NCBI RefSeq assembly: GCF_014196225.1
Contig: NZ_JACIDI010000014.1
Coordinates: 21,056-85,055 of the forward strand
DNA from: Bacteroides pyogenes
GTDB lineage: Bacteria > Bacteroidota > Bacteroidia > Bacteroidales > Bacteroidaceae
Length of the DNA: 64,000 nucleotides
Direction: 5' to 3'
The stretch's first letter is position 1. Each line of letters opens with the position of its first letter. The translations under genes were made by a program, and so were the position numbers. The notes below the pieces were generated by a model that saw only the letters and a program-made list of their open reading frames with translations, made no database searches and was not told the origin of the DNA. Shown piece by piece: positions 28,601 through 39,950 of this stretch.

Positions 28601-29901
28601 AGTACCGGATGACCCTTCATCACATGTTCCAAGATATCCCAGATTACCGGTTCCTTACGATCTACGATTTTTTTGGCAGATTTCACCGTCTTCACAATGC
28701 CGCGTTCAATCAGCTTGCGAATGATAAACGGCTTATACAGTTCGGCTGCCATTAACTTCGGAATACCGCATTCGCCCATCTTAAGCTCCGGGCCAACCAC
28801 AATAACCGAACGAGCCGAATAATCGACACGCTTACCCAACAGATTCTGACGGAAACGTCCTTGTTTACCCTTCAAGCTGTCGGACAAAGATTTCAGCGGA
28901 CGATTCGCGTCTGTCTTAACAGCGCTTGATTTACGTGAGTTGTCAAACAAGGAATCCACCGATTCTTGAAGCATACGTTTCTCATTGCGGAGAATTACCT
29001 CCGGCGCCTTAATCTCAATCAGTCTTTTCAAGCGATTATTACGAATAATCACGCGACGATAGAGATCATTCAAATCGGATGTCGCAAAACGTCCGCCATC
29101 CAGCGGCACCAACGGACGAAGTTCGGGCGGGATAACGGGCACCACACGCACAATCATCCACTCAGGTTTGTTACGTCCACGCGACACGCGGAACGACTCA
29201 ACAACCTGAAGACGCTTCAAAGCCTCATTCTTACGTTGCTGTGAAGCATCGTTACCCGCACGGTGGCGCAACTCGTACGATAAAGCATCCAAATCAAGAC
29301 GGGCCAAAAGGTCGTAGATCGCTTCAGCCCCCATTTTTGCAACAAACTTGTTGGGATCGTTATCTTCAAGATATTGATTGTCTTTAGGAAGAGTATCCAG
29401 AATATCCAAATATTCTTCTTCCGAAAGCAAGTCATATTCGGCAATACCGTCTTCGGCCTTTACACCGGGCTGAATAACAACATATCGTTCGTAATATATG
29501 ATCGAATCCAGTTTCTTTGTCGGCAATCCCAGCAAATAACCTATCTTATTAGGAAGCGAACGGAAATACCAGATGTGTGCCACCGGCACCACCAGCTGGA
29601 TATGTCCCATACGTTCGCGCCGTACTTTCTTTTCTGTAACTTCTACACCACAACGATCGCAGACGATACCTTTATAACGGATACGTTTGTATTTTCCGCA
29701 ATGGCATTCATAATCCTTGATAGGACCAAAAATACGTTCACAGAACAAACCATCGCGTTCCGGCTTGTACGTACGGTAATTAATGGTTTCAGGCTTCAAA
29801 ACTTCACCACTCGAATTCTCAAGGATTTCTTCCGGAGAAGCCAGTCCTATCGAAATTTTCGAGAAATTACTTTTCGTCTTATTTTCTTTTCTAAAAGCCA
29901 T
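25618..29901 (-). CDS. rpoC: RNA polymerase beta-prime subunit
   Basis: The 1427-aa subunit carries the catalytic magnesium loop [12 protein letters not shown] (about residues 467-478). Zinc site 1 is [20 protein letters not shown] near residue 66 and zinc site 2 includes [16 protein letters not shown]. The bridge-helix/trigger-loop region includes [18 protein letters not shown]. It follows rpoB by 57 nt. Length is typical for Bacteroidetes. Confidence 0.99.
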   Translation of the reverse strand: MAFRKENKTKSNFSKISIGLASPEEILENSSGEVLKPETINYRTYKPERDGLFCERIFGPIKDYECHCGKYKRIRYKGIVCDRCGVEVTEKKVRRERMGHIQLVVPVAHIWYFRSLPNKIGYLLGLPTKKLDSIIYYERYVVIQPGVKAEDGIAEYDLLSEEEYLDILDTLPKDNQYLEDNDPNKFVAKMGAEAIYDLLARLDLDALSYELRHRAGNDASQQRKNEALKRLQVVESFRVSRGRNKPEWMIVRVVPVIPPELRPLVPLDGGRFATSDLNDLYRRVIIRNNRLKRLIEIKAPEVILRNEKRMLQESVDSLFDNSRKSSAVKTDANRPLKSLSDSLKGKQGRFRQNLLGKRVDYSARSVIVVGPELKMGECGIPKLMAAELYKPFIIRKLIERGIVKTVKSAKKIVDRKEPVIWDILEHVMKGHPVLLNRAPTLHRLGIQAFQPKMIEGKAIQLHPLACTAFNADFDGDQMAVHLPLSNEAILEAQMLMLQSHNILNPANGAPITVPAQDMVLGLYYITKLRAGAKGEGLTFYGPEEALIAYNEGKVDIHAPVKVVVKDIDENGNIVDVMRETSVGRVIVNEIVPPEAGYINEIISKKSLRDIISNVIKVCGVSKAAEFLDGIKNLGYHMAFKGGLSFNLGDIIIPEEKEALVQKGYDEVEQVVNNYNMGFITNNERYNQVIDIWTHVNAELSNILMRTISSDDQGFNSVYMMLDSGARGSKEQIRQLSGMRGLMAKPQKAGAEGGQIIENPILSNFKEGLSVLEYFISTHGARKGLADTALKTADAGYLTRRLVDVSHDVIITEEDCGTLRGLVCTDLKSNDEVIATLYERILGRVSVHDIIHPTTGELIVAGGEEITEEVAKKIQLSPIESVEIRSVLTCEAKRGVCAKCYGRNLATSRMVQKGEAVGVIAAQSIGEPGTQLTLRTFHAGGTAANIAANASIVAKNDARLEFEELRTVDIVDEMGEAAKVVVGRLAEVRSVDVNTGIVLSTHNVPYGSTLYVSDGALVEKGKLIAKWDPFNAVIITEATGRIEFEGVIENVTYKVESDEATGLREIIIIESKDKAKMPSAHILTEDGELIRTYNLPVGGHVIVENGQKVKAGEVIVKIPRAVGKAGDITGGLPRVTELFEARNPSNPAIVSEIDGEVTMGKIKRGNREIVVTSKTGEVKKYLVALSKQILVQENDYVRAGTPLSDGAITPADILAIKGPTAVQEYIVNEVQDVYRLQGVKINDKHFEIIVRQMMRKVQIEEPGDTRFLEQQVVDKLEFMEENDRIWGKKVVVDAGDSQNLQPGQIVTARKLRDENSMLKRRDLRLVEVRDAVAATSTQILQGITRAALQTSSFMSAASFQETTKVLNEAAINGKVDKLEGMKENVICGHLIPAGTGLREFEKIIVGSKEEYDRILANKKTVLDYNEVE

Positions 29902-29958
29902 ACTCTTATTTTAATTGAAAAATAAAAATTCAAAATTGGGGAATTATCTGCTTGTTCG

Positions 29959-32900
29959 TTATTCCAAGTTTACACTTAGACCCAAACCTCTCAATTCGTG
30001 CAGCAATACGTTCAACGATTCCGGTATGCCGGGTTGCGGCATAGGCTCACCTTTCACAATGGCTTCATAAGCCTTAGAACGTCCTATTACGTCATCCGAC
30101 TTGATCGTTAGTATTTCTTGCAGAATATGAGCAGCGCCGAAACCTTCAAGCGCCCAAACCTCCATTTCTCCGAAACGCTGACCACCAAACTGTGCTTTAC
30201 CTCCAAGAGGCTGTTGGGTAATCAAAGAATACGGACCTATAGAACGGGCGTGCATCTTATCTTCAACCATATGTCCCAACTTCAACATATAAGTTACCCC
30301 TACAGTCGCCGGTTGGTCGAATTGCTCACCGGTTCCGCCATCGCAAAGATAAGTCTTGCAATAACGGGGCAGACCTGCTTTGTCAGTCCACTCATTCAAA
30401 TCCTCCATAGTGGCCCCATCAAAAATCGGAGTAGCGAATTTAACCCCCAATGTCTTTCCTGCACGTCCCAATACCGCCTCAAAAATCTGGCCGATATTCA
30501 TACGCGAAGGTACGCCCAACGGGTTTAAAACAATATCTACCGGAGTGCCATCCGCCAAGAATGGCATATCTTCCTGACGCACGACACGCGAAACAATACC
30601 TTTGTTACCGTGACGACCGGCCATCTTATCACCAACGCCGATCTTACGTTTCTTGGCAATGTAAACTTTAGCCATTTGGATAATGCCTGCAGGAAGCTCA
30701 TCGCCTATCGTAATAGCAAATTTCTTACGTTTCAATTCAGCATCCAACTCTTTGTACTTCTTGATGAAGTTCATTACCAGATCGCGAATCATACCGTTGG
30801 TATGCGCATCGTTGGTCCAGTTGCTTAGCTGAATGGAAGTAAAGTCAAGCGAATCAAAATCGGATGCAGCAAACTTAGCGCCTTTGGCTACGACATCCGC
30901 ACCCAGATAATCTTTCACACCTTGAGAGACTTTGCCTTCCGTCAAGATCATCAGTTTCTTGATAAGAATATGCTTCAATTCTGCTACTTGAGATTCAAAT
31001 TCATCGTCAATCTTAGGAAGCAAGGCTTTATCGGCAAGTTTGGAACTACGGTTCTTCACTACGCGAGAGAATAATTTCTTATCAATGACAACACCTTTCA
31101 GAGACGGAGAAGCTTTCAAGGAAGCGTCTTTCACATCACCCGCTTTGTCACCAAAGATTGCACGCAACAATTTCTCTTCCGGTGAGGGGTCGGATTCACC
31201 TTTCGGCGTAATCTTACCGATCATAATATCACCCGGTTCAATACGAGCCCCGATTCTTACAATACCGTTCTCATCAAGGTCTTTGGTAGCTTCTTCGCTA
31301 ACATTAGGGATATCGGAAGTTAACTCTTCCATACCTCGTTTGGTCTCACGAACCTCCAGAGAATATTCTTCCACATGAACAGATGTCAACAGGTCTTCGC
31401 GCACCACACGCTCATTCAAAACGATGGCATCCTCATAGTTATACCCTTTCCAAGGCATATAGGCCACCAAAAGGTTCTTACCCAAAGCCAATTCGCCGTT
31501 TTCCGTAGAATAACCCTCCGTCAGGATATCTCCTTTCTTCACGCGCTGACCTTTATCGCAAACCGGGCGCAAGTCAATCGTCATGTTTTGATTGGTCTTA
31601 CGGAATTTAGGTATTCTATATTCTTTTAATGCCGGTTCGAAGCTTACAAACTCTTCATCTTCCGTCCGGTCATACAATATACGTATAGTCGTAGCATCTA
31701 CAAAATCAACCACTCCGTCACCTTCGGCAGTGATCTGAGTACGGGAGTCTCTTACCAATTGGCGTTCGATACCTGTTCCGACAATCGGAGCTTCGCTTCT
31801 TAGCAAAGGAACTGCCTGCCGCATCATGTTCGATCCCATCAAAGCACGGTTAGCATCGTCATGTTCCAGAAACGGAATCAACGAAGCAGCAATTGAAGCA
31901 ATCTGCTGAGGAGAAACATCCATCAAATCAACCTCTCCCGGTTCAACGACGGGGAAGTCTGCATCCTGGCGAGATTTAACTTTATTGCGCACAAATGTAC
32001 CATCGTCATTCAGCGGAGCGTTTCCTTGCGCAATAACCTTTTCTTCCTCTTCTTCAGCAGTCAGATAAACCAAGCCTTCTGCTGAAAGATCGACTTTAGA
32101 ATTTTCTACTTTACGGTAAGGAGTTTCAATAAAGCCCAAATCGTTGATCTTCGCAAACACACACAGCGAAGAAATCAATCCGATATTCGGACCTTCAGGA
32201 GTCTCGATCGGGCAAAGACGACCGTAGTGCGTATAGTGAACGTCACGAACCTCAAATCCGGCACGTTCGCGGGAAAGTCCTCCGGGACCCAACGCCGACA
32301 TACGGCGCTTATGCGTAATCTCGGCCAGCGGGTTTGTCTGATCCATGAACTGAGATAAAGCATTTGTACCGAAGAATGAATTGATCACAGAAGAAATAGT
32401 TTTCGCGTTGATCAGGTCAATCGGAGTAAACACTTCGTTATCACGTACATTCATGCGCTCACGAATAGTACGGGACATACGTGCTAAACCGACAGCAAAC
32501 TGATTGGACAGCTGTTCGCCTACCGTACGAACACGACGATTACTCAAGTGGTCGATATCATCTACATCTGCCTTTGAGTTGATCAGTTCAATCAGGTATT
32601 TGATAATCTCAATAATATCCTCCTTGGTGAGCACTCGTACATCCATGTCAGTCGAGAGGTTCAACTTCTTGTTGATTCTGTAACGGCCTACATCACCAAG
32701 ATCATATCTTTTTTCTGAGAAGAACAAGTTATTGATAACCTCCCTTGCACTTGCATCATCTGCCGGATCGGCATTACGCAACTGACGATAAATATAGAGC
32801 ACGGCCTCCTTTTCTGAGTTACTGGGGTCCTTCTGCAATGTGTTATATATAATAGAAAAGTCCGACTGATTGGGCTCATCTTTGTGCAAAAGAATATTTT

Positions 32901-33771
32901 GAACACCTGACTCAAGAATCTCAGCCATGTGTTCCTCTTCCAACACAGTCTCGCGATCGATAATAACTTCATTACGTTCGATAGAAACGACTTCTCCGGT
33001 ATCTTCATCGACGAAATCCTCAATCCATGTTTTCAGCACACGTGCAGCTAACTTACGGCCTAAGGCCTTCTTCAGATTGGTTTTATTTACCTTAACATCT
33101 TCTGCAAGATTAAATATTTCCAGAATATCTTTATCGTTTTCAAAGCCTATGGCACGCAATAAGGTTGTCACGGGAAGCTTCTTTTTGCGGTCAATATACG
33201 CATACATTACGTTATTGATATCGGTGGCAAACTCAATCCAAGACCCCTTAAATGGAATGATACGGGCCGAATAAAGCTTTGTTCCGTTGGCATGCACGCT
33301 CTGCCCGAAGAATACGCCCGGAGAACGGTGAAGTTGCGACACGACTACACGCTCGGCACCATTGATGACAAAAGTAGCCTTGTCAGTCATATAAGGAATC
33401 GGGCCGAGGAATACGTCCTGAATCACTGTGTCAAAATCTTCATGATCCGGATCAGTACAGTATAGCTTAAGCTTTGCTTTTAAAGGAACACTATAAGTGA
33501 GCCCACGCTCTATACAATCATCAATGGTATAACGCGGCGGATCAATATAATAGTCCAAAAACTCAAGAACAAAATTGTTTCTTGTATCGGCAATGGGGAA
33601 GTTTTCAGCAAAGACTTTATATAGCCCCTCATTCCTACGCTTCTCAGGCGGGGTATCCAATTGTAAAAAGTCTTGGAATGACTTCAATTGTACTTCCAGA
33701 AAATCCGGATATTCGAGCGGATTCTTAGTCGAAGCAAAATTAACTCTTTGATTTACAGTATTTGAAGACAT
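29959..33771 (-). CDS. rpoB: RNA polymerase beta subunit
   Basis: The 1270-aa subunit forms the other half of the catalytic cleft. The rifampicin region (about residues 465-500) reads [20 protein letters not shown] and then ALGPGGL. Asp in FMDQ, His in THKRR and Ser in SALGPGG are all the sensitive-type residues. The C-terminal [18 protein letters not shown] is intact. It lies 104 nt after rplL, with a hairpin in between. Confidence 0.99.
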   Translation of the reverse strand: MSSNTVNQRVNFASTKNPLEYPDFLEVQLKSFQDFLQLDTPPEKRRNEGLYKVFAENFPIADTRNNFVLEFLDYYIDPPRYTIDDCIERGLTYSVPLKAKLKLYCTDPDHEDFDTVIQDVFLGPIPYMTDKATFVINGAERVVVSQLHRSPGVFFGQSVHANGTKLYSARIIPFKGSWIEFATDINNVMYAYIDRKKKLPVTTLLRAIGFENDKDILEIFNLAEDVKVNKTNLKKALGRKLAARVLKTWIEDFVDEDTGEVVSIERNEVIIDRETVLEEEHMAEILESGVQNILLHKDEPNQSDFSIIYNTLQKDPSNSEKEAVLYIYRQLRNADPADDASAREVINNLFFSEKRYDLGDVGRYRINKKLNLSTDMDVRVLTKEDIIEIIKYLIELINSKADVDDIDHLSNRRVRTVGEQLSNQFAVGLARMSRTIRERMNVRDNEVFTPIDLINAKTISSVINSFFGTNALSQFMDQTNPLAEITHKRRMSALGPGGLSRERAGFEVRDVHYTHYGRLCPIETPEGPNIGLISSLCVFAKINDLGFIETPYRKVENSKVDLSAEGLVYLTAEEEEEKVIAQGNAPLNDDGTFVRNKVKSRQDADFPVVEPGEVDLMDVSPQQIASIAASLIPFLEHDDANRALMGSNMMRQAVPLLRSEAPIVGTGIERQLVRDSRTQITAEGDGVVDFVDATTIRILYDRTEDEEFVSFEPALKEYRIPKFRKTNQNMTIDLRPVCDKGQRVKKGDILTEGYSTENGELALGKNLLVAYMPWKGYNYEDAIVLNERVVREDLLTSVHVEEYSLEVRETKRGMEELTSDIPNVSEEATKDLDENGIVRIGARIEPGDIMIGKITPKGESDPSPEEKLLRAIFGDKAGDVKDASLKASPSLKGVVIDKKLFSRVVKNRSSKLADKALLPKIDDEFESQVAELKHILIKKLMILTEGKVSQGVKDYLGADVVAKGAKFAASDFDSLDFTSIQLSNWTNDAHTNGMIRDLVMNFIKKYKELDAELKRKKFAITIGDELPAGIIQMAKVYIAKKRKIGVGDKMAGRHGNKGIVSRVVRQEDMPFLADGTPVDIVLNPLGVPSRMNIGQIFEAVLGRAGKTLGVKFATPIFDGATMEDLNEWTDKAGLPRYCKTYLCDGGTGEQFDQPATVGVTYMLKLGHMVEDKMHARSIGPYSLITQQPLGGKAQFGGQRFGEMEVWALEGFGAAHILQEILTIKSDDVIGRSKAYEAIVKGEPMPQPGIPESLNVLLHELRGLGLSVNLE

Positions 33772-33812
33772 CTGTCAATGAATTTGGAGAACTTAATTTT
33801 AAATATATACAC

Positions 33813-33850
33813 AAAAAGGTTAAGAACCCTCTTTTGAAGGATTCCTAACC
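33813..33850 (-). terminator. Attenuator-like hairpin between rplL and rpoB
   Basis: On the minus strand GGTTAGGAATCC (from 33850) and GGGTTCTTAACC (to 33818) form an interrupted stem with the loop TTCAAAAGA, followed by five T residues (33817-33813). Its place matches the partial terminator that separates rplJL from rpoBC in E. coli, where it lets ribosomal proteins be made in excess over polymerase. Confidence 0.7.
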
Positions 33851-33875
33851 GAATCACCTGATTTCCAGGCTAATG

Positions 33876-34250
33876 TTATTTAAGTTCAACTTCAGCTCCA
33901 GCTTCTTCCAATGTTTTTTTCAATGATTCTGCTTCGTCTTTAGCCAAACCTTCTTTTACTACACTAGGAGCACCGTCTACCATGTCTTTAGCTTCTTTCA
34001 AACCAAGACCACAAGCTTCCTTAACCGCTTTAACAACCTGAAGTTTAGCTGCACCGGCACTCTTCAATACTACGTCAAAAGAAGTTTTTTCTTCTACCGC
34101 AGCAGCACCTGCTGCAGGACCAGCAGCAACAGCCACAGCTGCAGCAGCAGGTTCAATACCGTATTCTTCTTTAAGGATAGTTGCAAGTTCATTAACTTCT
34201 TTTACTGTCAAGTTAACTAATTGTTCTGCAAAAGCTTTCAAATCTGCCAT
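33876..34250 (-). CDS. rplL: Large-subunit ribosomal protein bL12 (L7/L12)
   Basis: bL12 forms the flexible stalk that recruits translational GTPases. The 124-aa protein has the dimerising N-terminal domain ([20 protein letters not shown]), an Ala-rich hinge around residues 35-53, and the C-terminal domain with [20 protein letters not shown]. It follows rplJ by 46 nt. Confidence 0.98.
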   Translation of the reverse strand: MADLKAFAEQLVNLTVKEVNELATILKEEYGIEPAAAAVAVAAGPAAGAAAVEEKTSFDVVLKSAGAAKLQVVKAVKEACGLGLKEAKDMVDGAPSVVKEGLAKDEAESLKKTLEEAGAEVELK

Positions 34251-34296
34251 TTTTGTATGATTTTAATTGTTTAAATACTTTGTTGATTTTTGAAAA

Positions 34297-34815
34297 TTAT
34301 TCGGATCTCTCGCCAAGTGTTTTGAGAACTCCGTGAAGGGTGTTACCACCTGATTGAAGAGCAGAAATAACATTTTTGGCCGGTGACTGCAACAATGCAA
34401 CGATTTCAGCAATAACTTCATTCTTACTCTTAATAGAAACAAGAGCATCCAATTGGTCAGCACCAATATAGAACCCTTCTTCCGCATATGCGGCTTTCAG
34501 TCCGGGAATACCATCTTTCGCTTTATCTTTGATAAGTTTTGCGGGAGCATTGGCAGTATCACAGAACATAACAGCCGTAGTTCCTTTCAAAGATGCGTAA
34601 AGAGGAGAATAGTCTTCTTCCAAGCTCTCAAGTGCTTTATGAAGCAATGTGTTCTTCACTAACATCAATTTGATGCCAGCTTTGAAACAATCTCTTCTCA
34701 GCGCAGTGGTAGCAGCAGCGTTCATTGCTGTGACATCTACCAAGTAGAAGTGACCATATTCCTTTACCGTAGCAGCAATTTGCTCTATAATCGTACTTTT
34801 ATCTTCCTTTCTCAT
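34297..34815 (-). CDS. rplJ: Large-subunit ribosomal protein uL10
   Basis: uL10 anchors the bL12 dimers. The 172-aa protein starts MRKEDKSTIIEQIAATVKEY and contains LVDVTAMNAAATTALRRDCF and MLVKNTLLHKALES, followed by the C-terminal helix that binds bL12. The gap to rplA is only 15 nt, so the long L10 leader used for autoregulation in E. coli has no room here. Confidence 0.97.
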   Translation of the reverse strand: MRKEDKSTIIEQIAATVKEYGHFYLVDVTAMNAAATTALRRDCFKAGIKLMLVKNTLLHKALESLEEDYSPLYASLKGTTAVMFCDTANAPAKLIKDKAKDGIPGLKAAYAEEGFYIGADQLDALVSIKSKNEVIAEIVALLQSPAKNVISALQSGGNTLHGVLKTLGERSE

Positions 34816-34830
34816 TATTTCTCTGTTTTA

Positions 34831-35529
34831 TTAAACTTCTTCCACTGATTTCGGGTCTATTTTAATACCCGGACTCATTGTACTAGAAAGATAAATACTC
34901 TTAATATATGTACCCTTAGCTGCTGTCGGTTTCAGTTTAATCAGCGTAGAAATAAACTCTTTCGCATTATCGCGAATCTGATCGGCGCTGAATGAAACTT
35001 TGCCAATAGAAGTATGAACAATACCGCTCTTATCAACTTTAAAGTCAATCTTACCTTGTTTTACTTCCCGCACAGCTTTAGCAACATCCATAGTCACAGT
35101 GCCGCTCTTAGGGTTCGGCATCAATCCGCGAGGACCGAGCACGCGACCGAGCGCACCAATTTTACCCATGATAGACGGCATAGTAATGATTACATCAATA
35201 TCAGTCCATCCACCTTTGATCTTTTCAATATATTCATCAAGACCAACATGGTCAGCACCAGCTTCTTTTGCAGCAGCTTCAGCATCCGGTGTACAGAGCA
35301 CCAAAACACGCACTTGCTTACCAGTTCCATGAGGAAGTGAAACAACACCTCTCACCATCTGGTTTGCTTTACGTGGGTCAACTCCTAAACGTACATCAAT
35401 ATCTAATGAGGCATCGAACTTTGTAAAAGTAATCTCTTTTACCAAAGCCGAAGCTTCTTTCAGTGAGTATGCTTTCCCTGCTTCAATTTTCTCTGCAGCC
35501 AACTTTTGATTTTTTGTCAGTTTACCCAT
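34831..35529 (-). CDS. rplA: Large-subunit ribosomal protein uL1
   Basis: uL1 forms the mobile L1 stalk at the E site and represses rplK-rplA in many bacteria. The 232-aa protein has [20 protein letters not shown] and the signature [20 protein letters not shown] followed by [10 protein letters not shown]. It is 12 nt after rplK. Confidence 0.98.
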   Translation of the reverse strand: MGKLTKNQKLAAEKIEAGKAYSLKEASALVKEITFTKFDASLDIDVRLGVDPRKANQMVRGVVSLPHGTGKQVRVLVLCTPDAEAAAKEAGADHVGLDEYIEKIKGGWTDIDVIITMPSIMGKIGALGRVLGPRGLMPNPKSGTVTMDVAKAVREVKQGKIDFKVDKSGIVHTSIGKVSFSADQIRDNAKEFISTLIKLKPTAAKGTYIKSIYLSSTMSPGIKIDPKSVEEV

Positions 35530-35541
35530 TACAATTGAAGT

Positions 35542-35988
35542 TTATTGATTATTAACCGGGAACTCCCCTTTTACAGCGATACCCATACTTCTAGCCGTAC
35601 CAGCAACCATCTTCATGGCAGCTTCCACTGTAAAACAGTTCAAGTCAACCATTTTGTCCTGAGCGATCGTACGAATCTGTTCCCAAGTAATTTCAGCAAC
35701 TTTCTTACGGTTAGGCTCAGCAGAACCACTCTTTACCTTAGTTACTTCCAACAATTGAATAGCAACCGGAGGAGTCTTGATTACAAAATCGAAAGACTTA
35801 TCTGCATAGTAAGTAATAATAACAGGCAAAACTTTGCCTGCCTTGTCTTGGGTTCTGGCATTGAATTGCTTGCAAAACTCCATGATATTTATACCCTTGG
35901 AACCCAAAGCCGGTCCAACGGGTGGTGATGGATTTGCAGCGCCTCCTTTAATCTGTAATTTGATTAGTCCAGCAACTTCTTTAGCCAT
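35542..35988 (-). CDS. rplK: Large-subunit ribosomal protein uL11
   Basis: uL11 helps form the GTPase-associated centre and the thiostrepton site. The 148-aa protein has [20 protein letters not shown] with the conserved prolines and the C-terminal [20 protein letters not shown]. It is 63 nt after nusG. Confidence 0.98.
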   Translation of the reverse strand: MAKEVAGLIKLQIKGGAANPSPPVGPALGSKGINIMEFCKQFNARTQDKAGKVLPVIITYYADKSFDFVIKTPPVAIQLLEVTKVKSGSAEPNRKKVAEITWEQIRTIAQDKMVDLNCFTVEAAMKMVAGTARSMGIAVKGEFPVNNQ

Positions 35989-36051
35989 TTTTAAATTGAT
36001 TTATATATAAACATTAAACGAAGAACAACTACAGTGTAACAATGCTGCACG

Positions 36052-36594
36052 TTATTCCTTTTCCACTTGCATAAAGCCTAATTCAAGAGGCGTTTTGCGC
36101 CCGAATATCTTCACCATGACCTTCAGTTTCTTTTTTTCCGTATTAACTTCTTCAATGATACCACTGAATCCGCTAAAAGGCCCAAAAGTTACTTTTACAG
36201 TCTCACCCACTACATACGGGATATTAAGTTCTTCACCCGTCTCCTGGAGTTCGTCTACCGTACCAAGTATACGATTCACTTCTGATTGTCTGAGAGGAAC
36301 CGGTTTATCGGAACCTCCTAAAAAGCCTATCACATTAGGAGTATTTCGTAGCCGGTGAGCAACCTCACCGACTAAAGCAGCCTCCACCAATACGTAACCA
36401 GGGAGATAACTTCTCTCTTTCACAATTTTCTTTCCATTGCGAACCTGATAAACTTTTTCAGTAGGAATCAATACCTGAGACACATATTCACCAAGATCAC
36501 TGTTCTTCATATCAGCTTCGATATATTCCCGAACCTTGGCTTCTTTACCACTAATAGCACGCAGAACGTACCATTTTTTTTCAATCTCAGCCAT
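36052..36594 (-). CDS. nusG: Transcription elongation factor NusG
   Basis: NusG binds the polymerase clamp and links it to Rho or to the ribosome. The 180-aa protein has the NGN domain from EKKWYVLRAISGKEAKVREY and the KOW domain with VGETVKVTFGPFSGFSGIIE. The 18-nt spacing from secE and order secE-nusG-rplK are standard. Confidence 0.98.
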   Translation of the reverse strand: MAEIEKKWYVLRAISGKEAKVREYIEADMKNSDLGEYVSQVLIPTEKVYQVRNGKKIVKERSYLPGYVLVEAALVGEVAHRLRNTPNVIGFLGGSDKPVPLRQSEVNRILGTVDELQETGEELNIPYVVGETVKVTFGPFSGFSGIIEEVNTEKKKLKVMVKIFGRKTPLELGFMQVEKE

Positions 36595-36612
36595 TCTTTA
36601 ATTCCTGTCTTT

Positions 36613-36804
36613 TTAATGTGGATAAACAATTTTTTCCATGAAATTCTGGAAACAGAAGTCCATCGCGAACACTACCAATGCAATGAGCAGGGAAGCATAT
36701 AATACAACTACTGCACTGTTAGCAAGTTCAGAATACGTAGGCCACGATACTTTATGTACAAGTTCGTCGTAAGATTCTTTAATGTTAGCTATTATCTTTT
36801 TCAT
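36613..36804 (-). CDS. secE: Protein translocase subunit SecE
   Basis: The 63-aa protein is the short, single-helix form of SecE that clamps SecY. An amphipathic segment with ESYDELVHKVSWPTYSELAN precedes one membrane helix, VVVLYASLLIALVVFAMDF. It lies 14 nt after tRNA-Trp, a widely conserved arrangement. Confidence 0.97.
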   Translation of the reverse strand: MKKIIANIKESYDELVHKVSWPTYSELANSAVVVLYASLLIALVVFAMDFCFQNFMEKIVYPH

Positions 36805-36818
36805 TTCAATAATATTAG

Positions 36819-36891
36819 CACGGGAGGAGAGGCTCGAACTCCCGACACCCGGTTTTGGAGACCGGTGCTCTACCGACTGAGCTACTCCCGT
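36819..36891 (-). tRNA. tRNA-Trp (CCA)
   Basis: The 73-nt minus-strand sequence begins ACGGGAGTAGCTCAGTCGGT. The anticodon stem-loop CGGTCTCCAAAACCG gives CCA. The T arm is GGGAGTTCGAGCCTCTCC and the acceptor ends CTCCCGT plus discriminator G. The 3' CCA is not encoded. It lies between tuf and secE. Confidence 0.97.
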
Positions 36892-36901
36892 TTGTACACA
36901 T

Positions 36902-36933
36902 AATCAGTTCCCGTTAAAAACCGGGAACTGATT
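36902..36933. terminator. 12-bp hairpin between tuf and tRNA-Trp
   Basis: AATCAGTTCCCG (36902-36913) is the exact complement of CGGGAACTGATT (36922-36933), with an 8-nt loop. No U-run follows on the minus strand. It may partly terminate the abundant tuf mRNA or mark a processing site freeing the tRNA. Confidence 0.65.
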
Positions 36934-36945
36934 AGTTAATATCTA

Positions 36946-38130
36946 TTAGTCAAGAATTTCTGTAATCTGGCCGGCACCAACCGTACGTCCACCTTCACGA
37001 ATAGCGAAACGCAAACCCGGGTTCAACGCTACGGGGTAGATCAACTCTACAGTGATCGTTACATTATCACCCGGCATTACCATTTCAGTTCCTTCCGGCA
37101 AAGTGATTTCACCAGTACAGTCCATAGTACGCAAGTAGAACTGAGGACGATACTTATTGTGGAACGGAGTATGACGTCCGCCTTCTTCTTTCTTCAGGAT
37201 ATAAACCTCAGCTTTGAATCTAGAGTGCGGCTTAATCTGACCCGGCTTGCAAAGAACCATACCACGTTTGATTTCGTTTTTGTCAATACCGCGGAGAAGC
37301 AGACCAACGTTATCACCGGCTTCGCCTTGATCCAACAGTTTGCGGAACATTTCAACACCTGTAACAACCGACTTCTTATCTTCACCCAAACCAAGGATTT
37401 CAACTTCGTCACCGACATGGATAACACCGGTTTCAATACGACCGGTTGCTACGGTACCACGACCAGTGATAGAGAATACGTCCTCAACCGGCATCAAGAA
37501 AGGTTTATCTACATCACGCGGAGGCAGCGGCACCCAATTGTCAACTGCGTCCATCAACTCCATTACTTTATCTTCCCATTTCTCAACGCCATTCAATGCA
37601 CCAAGAGCAGATCCGCGAATAATAGGAGTATTGTCACCGTCGAAATCATAGAATGAAAGAAGTTCTCTCATTTCCATTTCAACAAGCTCCAACATTTCTT
37701 CATCATCCACCATATCACACTTGTTCAAGAACACAACAAGACGAGGAACATTTACCTGACGAGCCAACAAGATATGCTCACGAGTTTGAGGCATCGGACC
37801 ATCAGTTGCAGCACAAACGATGATAGCACCATCCATCTGAGCAGCACCGGTAACCATGTTCTTAACGTAGTCGGCGTGACCCGGACAGTCTACGTGAGCA
37901 TAGTGACGATTAGCTGTTTGATACTCAACGTGTGAAGTATTAATAGTAATACCTCTTTCTTTTTCTTCAGGAGCATTGTCGATAGAATCGAAAGAACGCA
38001 ACTCTGAAAGACCTTTTTTAGCCAACACTGTTGTGATAGCAGCTGTCAACGTTGTCTTACCGTGGTCTACGTGACCAATTGTACCAATGTTTACATGCGG
38101 TTTGGTACGTTCGAATTTCTCTTTAGCCAT
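36946..38130 (-). CDS. tuf: Elongation factor Tu
   Basis: EF-Tu delivers aminoacyl-tRNA to the ribosome. The 394-aa protein has G1 [15 protein letters not shown] (about residues 19-33), G3 [13 protein letters not shown]4 NKCDMV, and domains II and III ending [13 protein letters not shown]. It lies between two tRNA genes. It is the only tuf in the window. Confidence 0.99.
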   Translation of the reverse strand: MAKEKFERTKPHVNIGTIGHVDHGKTTLTAAITTVLAKKGLSELRSFDSIDNAPEEKERGITINTSHVEYQTANRHYAHVDCPGHADYVKNMVTGAAQMDGAIIVCAATDGPMPQTREHILLARQVNVPRLVVFLNKCDMVDDEEMLELVEMEMRELLSFYDFDGDNTPIIRGSALGALNGVEKWEDKVMELMDAVDNWVPLPPRDVDKPFLMPVEDVFSITGRGTVATGRIETGVIHVGDEVEILGLGEDKKSVVTGVEMFRKLLDQGEAGDNVGLLLRGIDKNEIKRGMVLCKPGQIKPHSRFKAEVYILKKEEGGRHTPFHNKYRPQFYLRTMDCTGEITLPEGTEMVMPGDNVTITVELIYPVALNPGLRFAIREGGRTVGAGQITEILD

Positions 38131-38185
38131 AGCTTTACTTGTTATTTATTTGATTAATAATCAGCTTTTACATATTTACACCCTG

Positions 38186-38257
<72 letters not shown>

Positions 38258-38266
38258 AAGAAAAAG

Positions 38267-38339
38267 AGCGGAAGACGGGACTCAAACCCGCGACCCTCAG
38301 CTTGGAAGGCTAATGCTCTATCAACTGAGCTACTTCCGC
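38267..38339 (-). tRNA. tRNA-Gly (TCC)
   Basis: The 73-nt minus-strand sequence begins GCGGAAGTAGCTCAGTTGAT. The anticodon loop CTTCCAA between TTAGC and GCTGA gives TCC. The T-arm GCGGGTTTGAGTCCCGT and acceptor CTTCCGC are regular. Confidence 0.96.
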
Positions 38340-38369
38340 ATTCTTGTCAAAGCTGAATCAGTCTGCTTG

Positions 38370-38452
38370 TGGGCAAAGATGGATTCGAACCACCGAAGGC
38401 GTAAGCCAGCAGATTTACAGTCTGCCCCATTTGGCCACTCTGGTATTTGCCC
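38370..38452 (-). tRNA. tRNA-Tyr (GTA)
   Basis: The 83-nt length reflects the long variable arm of bacterial tRNA-Tyr. It begins GGGCAAATACCAGAGTGGCC; the anticodon loop in CAGACTGTAAATCTG gives GTA. The acceptor TTTGCCC plus A closes it. Confidence 0.96.
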
Positions 38453-38507
38453 TTTAAAAAAACAAGCCTAAAGCTGAAACAACTATCCAAGCATCCATTT
38501 TCTTTTG

Positions 38508-38581
38508 AGCCTCTTGTCGGATTCGAACCAACGACCCCGAGATTACAAATCACGTGCTCTGGCCAACTGAGCTAAAGAGGC
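38508..38581 (-). tRNA. tRNA-Thr (TGT)
   Basis: The 74-nt minus-strand sequence begins GCCTCTTTAGCTCAGTTGGC. The anticodon loop TTTGTAA between CGTGA and TCTCG gives TGT. The acceptor AAGAGGC plus T follows the T arm GTTGGTTCGAATCCGAC. It is the first tRNA of the four-tRNA run before tuf. Confidence 0.96.
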
Positions 38582-38632
38582 ATTTTAGCAAAAAATGCAA
38601 CCGCCACGTTCTTAATACGAGCGAAACGGCTG

Positions 38633-38664
38633 CAAATTTAGTTATTTATTTCTTATTCCGCAAA
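38633..38664 (-). promoter_or_regulatory. Promoter of the tRNA-tuf-secE transcript
   Basis: On the minus strand TTTG (38664-38661), a 20-bp spacer and TAAATTTG (38640-38633) fit the Bacteroides consensus. Transcription would start near 38626, about 45 nt before the first tRNA. Confidence 0.8.
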
Positions 38665-38679
38665 ATATTTGCGTTTTTT

Positions 38680-38979
38680 TTATTTGCTTCGTTGTTTTTC
38701 CTTGTATTTGACCAGCTGCTTCTCGAGTGCTTCAACATTTAAATCGACAGCCTCCTCAAAAGTATCACACACTTTACTTGCGTAAAATTCCCCACTGGGA
38801 ACGAGAATTTTAATACCTGCCTCTTTATTCTCGGCAGTCTCCGGCTTCACAACCTTTAATGACACCTCCACTTTCTTTATATCATCGTAATATTTCTCCA
38901 ACTTAGACACTTTTTTTTGTATAAATGCCCGCAATTGCTCTGACGCATCAAAGTGAATCGATTGAATTCTAATATCCAT
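38680..38979 (-). CDS. hpf: Ribosome hibernation promoting factor, short form
   Basis: HPF binds the 30S decoding channel and helps store ribosomes when growth stops. The 99-aa protein starts MDIRIQSIHFDASEQLRAFI at 38979. An upstream in-frame start would overlap the recombinase gene and add 32 residues not in the family, and AGGAGG stands just upstream of this ATG. The beta-alpha core includes KVSKLEKYYDDIKKVEVSLK. It lacks the C-terminal dimerisation domain of long HPF. It lies between a XerC/D-like gene and the tRNA run. Confidence 0.92.
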   Translation of the reverse strand: MDIRIQSIHFDASEQLRAFIQKKVSKLEKYYDDIKKVEVSLKVVKPETAENKEAGIKILVPSGEFYASKVCDTFEEAVDLNVEALEKQLVKYKEKQRSK

Positions 38980-38995
38980 ACTTACCTCCTTTTTT

Positions 38996-39877
38996 TTAAG
39001 CTCTGGGATGAGCTTGTTTATATACTTTTTTAAGTTCTTCAAATGTAGCATGCGTATAAATTTCGGTAGTTCCAATACTTTCGTGCCCCAAACACTCTTT
39101 TACAGCCCCGAGTTGGGCCTCATTATTCAGCATTACAGTAGCGAAAGTATGCCTCAAAACATGAGGGCTCCTCTTTTTTAACGTTGCCACCTTTGAAAGG
39201 TTTCGTTTCACCAGATTATAAACCAAGCCTCCATAAAGCCGCTCCCCATTTTCACGAACGAAAAAAGCCTCAGAGCTTTGCGGCACTTGCTGATTTCTTA
39301 CGTTGATATATTCACACATTAAATCCTTAAGTCCATCGCCAAAAGGAATCAAACGCTGCTTATTCCTTTTCCCCGTCACCCTCAGAATAGATGTTGAGAA
39401 ATCCACGTCTTTGTCATTAATACCGATCAACTCCGAAAGCCTAATACCTGTGGCATAAAAGACTTCAATAATCAGCCGGTCTCGACAACCTATAAATCCT
39501 TCCCCGAAATCCACCTCGTCCAATAACTTATCCATCTCACTCTCTTTCAAGAAAACAGGCAATGATTTTTTATTTTTAGGCCCTGTTATTTTAGACAACG
39601 GATCCATCGTCACCCTGCCATTCCTTAAAAGATACTTGTAAAAAGACCGAAGCGAGCTCAGTTTGCGATTTACAGAAACGGAAGCATAACCATTATCCAT
39701 CAATGAGACAACCCATTCACGAATCAACTCCGGCCTCACCTCCAGAAAGTCAATTTCTCCATCTTTTTCTTGTGCAAACTCCTGCAACTGCATGATATCC
39801 CGACCATATGCAAGAATGGTTTTCTCGGAATAGCCACGTTCATATCGGAGATAATCAAGAAAAGATGCTATCAACAT
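38996..39877 (-). CDS. XerC/XerD-like tyrosine recombinase
   Basis: The 293-aa protein is of the chromosome-dimer-resolving type, with a core-binding domain (FLDYLRYERGYSEKTILAYG) and a catalytic domain carrying the Arg in YATGIRLSELIG, HVLRHTFAT (HxxR), LGHESIGTTEIYTH with the final His and the nucleophilic Tyr. The ATG at 39877 is preferred; a start further up at 39904 would be TTG. Placed between rpsU and hpf on the same strand, it is unlike the decayed element integrase at 0.6 kb. Whether it is XerC or XerD cannot be told here. Confidence 0.9.
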   Translation of the reverse strand: MLIASFLDYLRYERGYSEKTILAYGRDIMQLQEFAQEKDGEIDFLEVRPELIREWVVSLMDNGYASVSVNRKLSSLRSFYKYLLRNGRVTMDPLSKITGPKNKKSLPVFLKESEMDKLLDEVDFGEGFIGCRDRLIIEVFYATGIRLSELIGINDKDVDFSTSILRVTGKRNKQRLIPFGDGLKDLMCEYINVRNQQVPQSSEAFFVRENGERLYGGLVYNLVKRNLSKVATLKKRSPHVLRHTFATVMLNNEAQLGAVKECLGHESIGTTEIYTHATFEELKKVYKQAHPRA

Positions 39878-39950
39878 AATATCGTCACTTGTATAATCCA
39901 GCAACGAATGTATGAAAAGATTTCAATAATTCAAAGGAAATTACGAATTA

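Noticed and set aside
34816..34830. L10 leader RNA before rplJ
   Set aside because: Only 15 nt separate rplA and rplJ, too short for the known leader.
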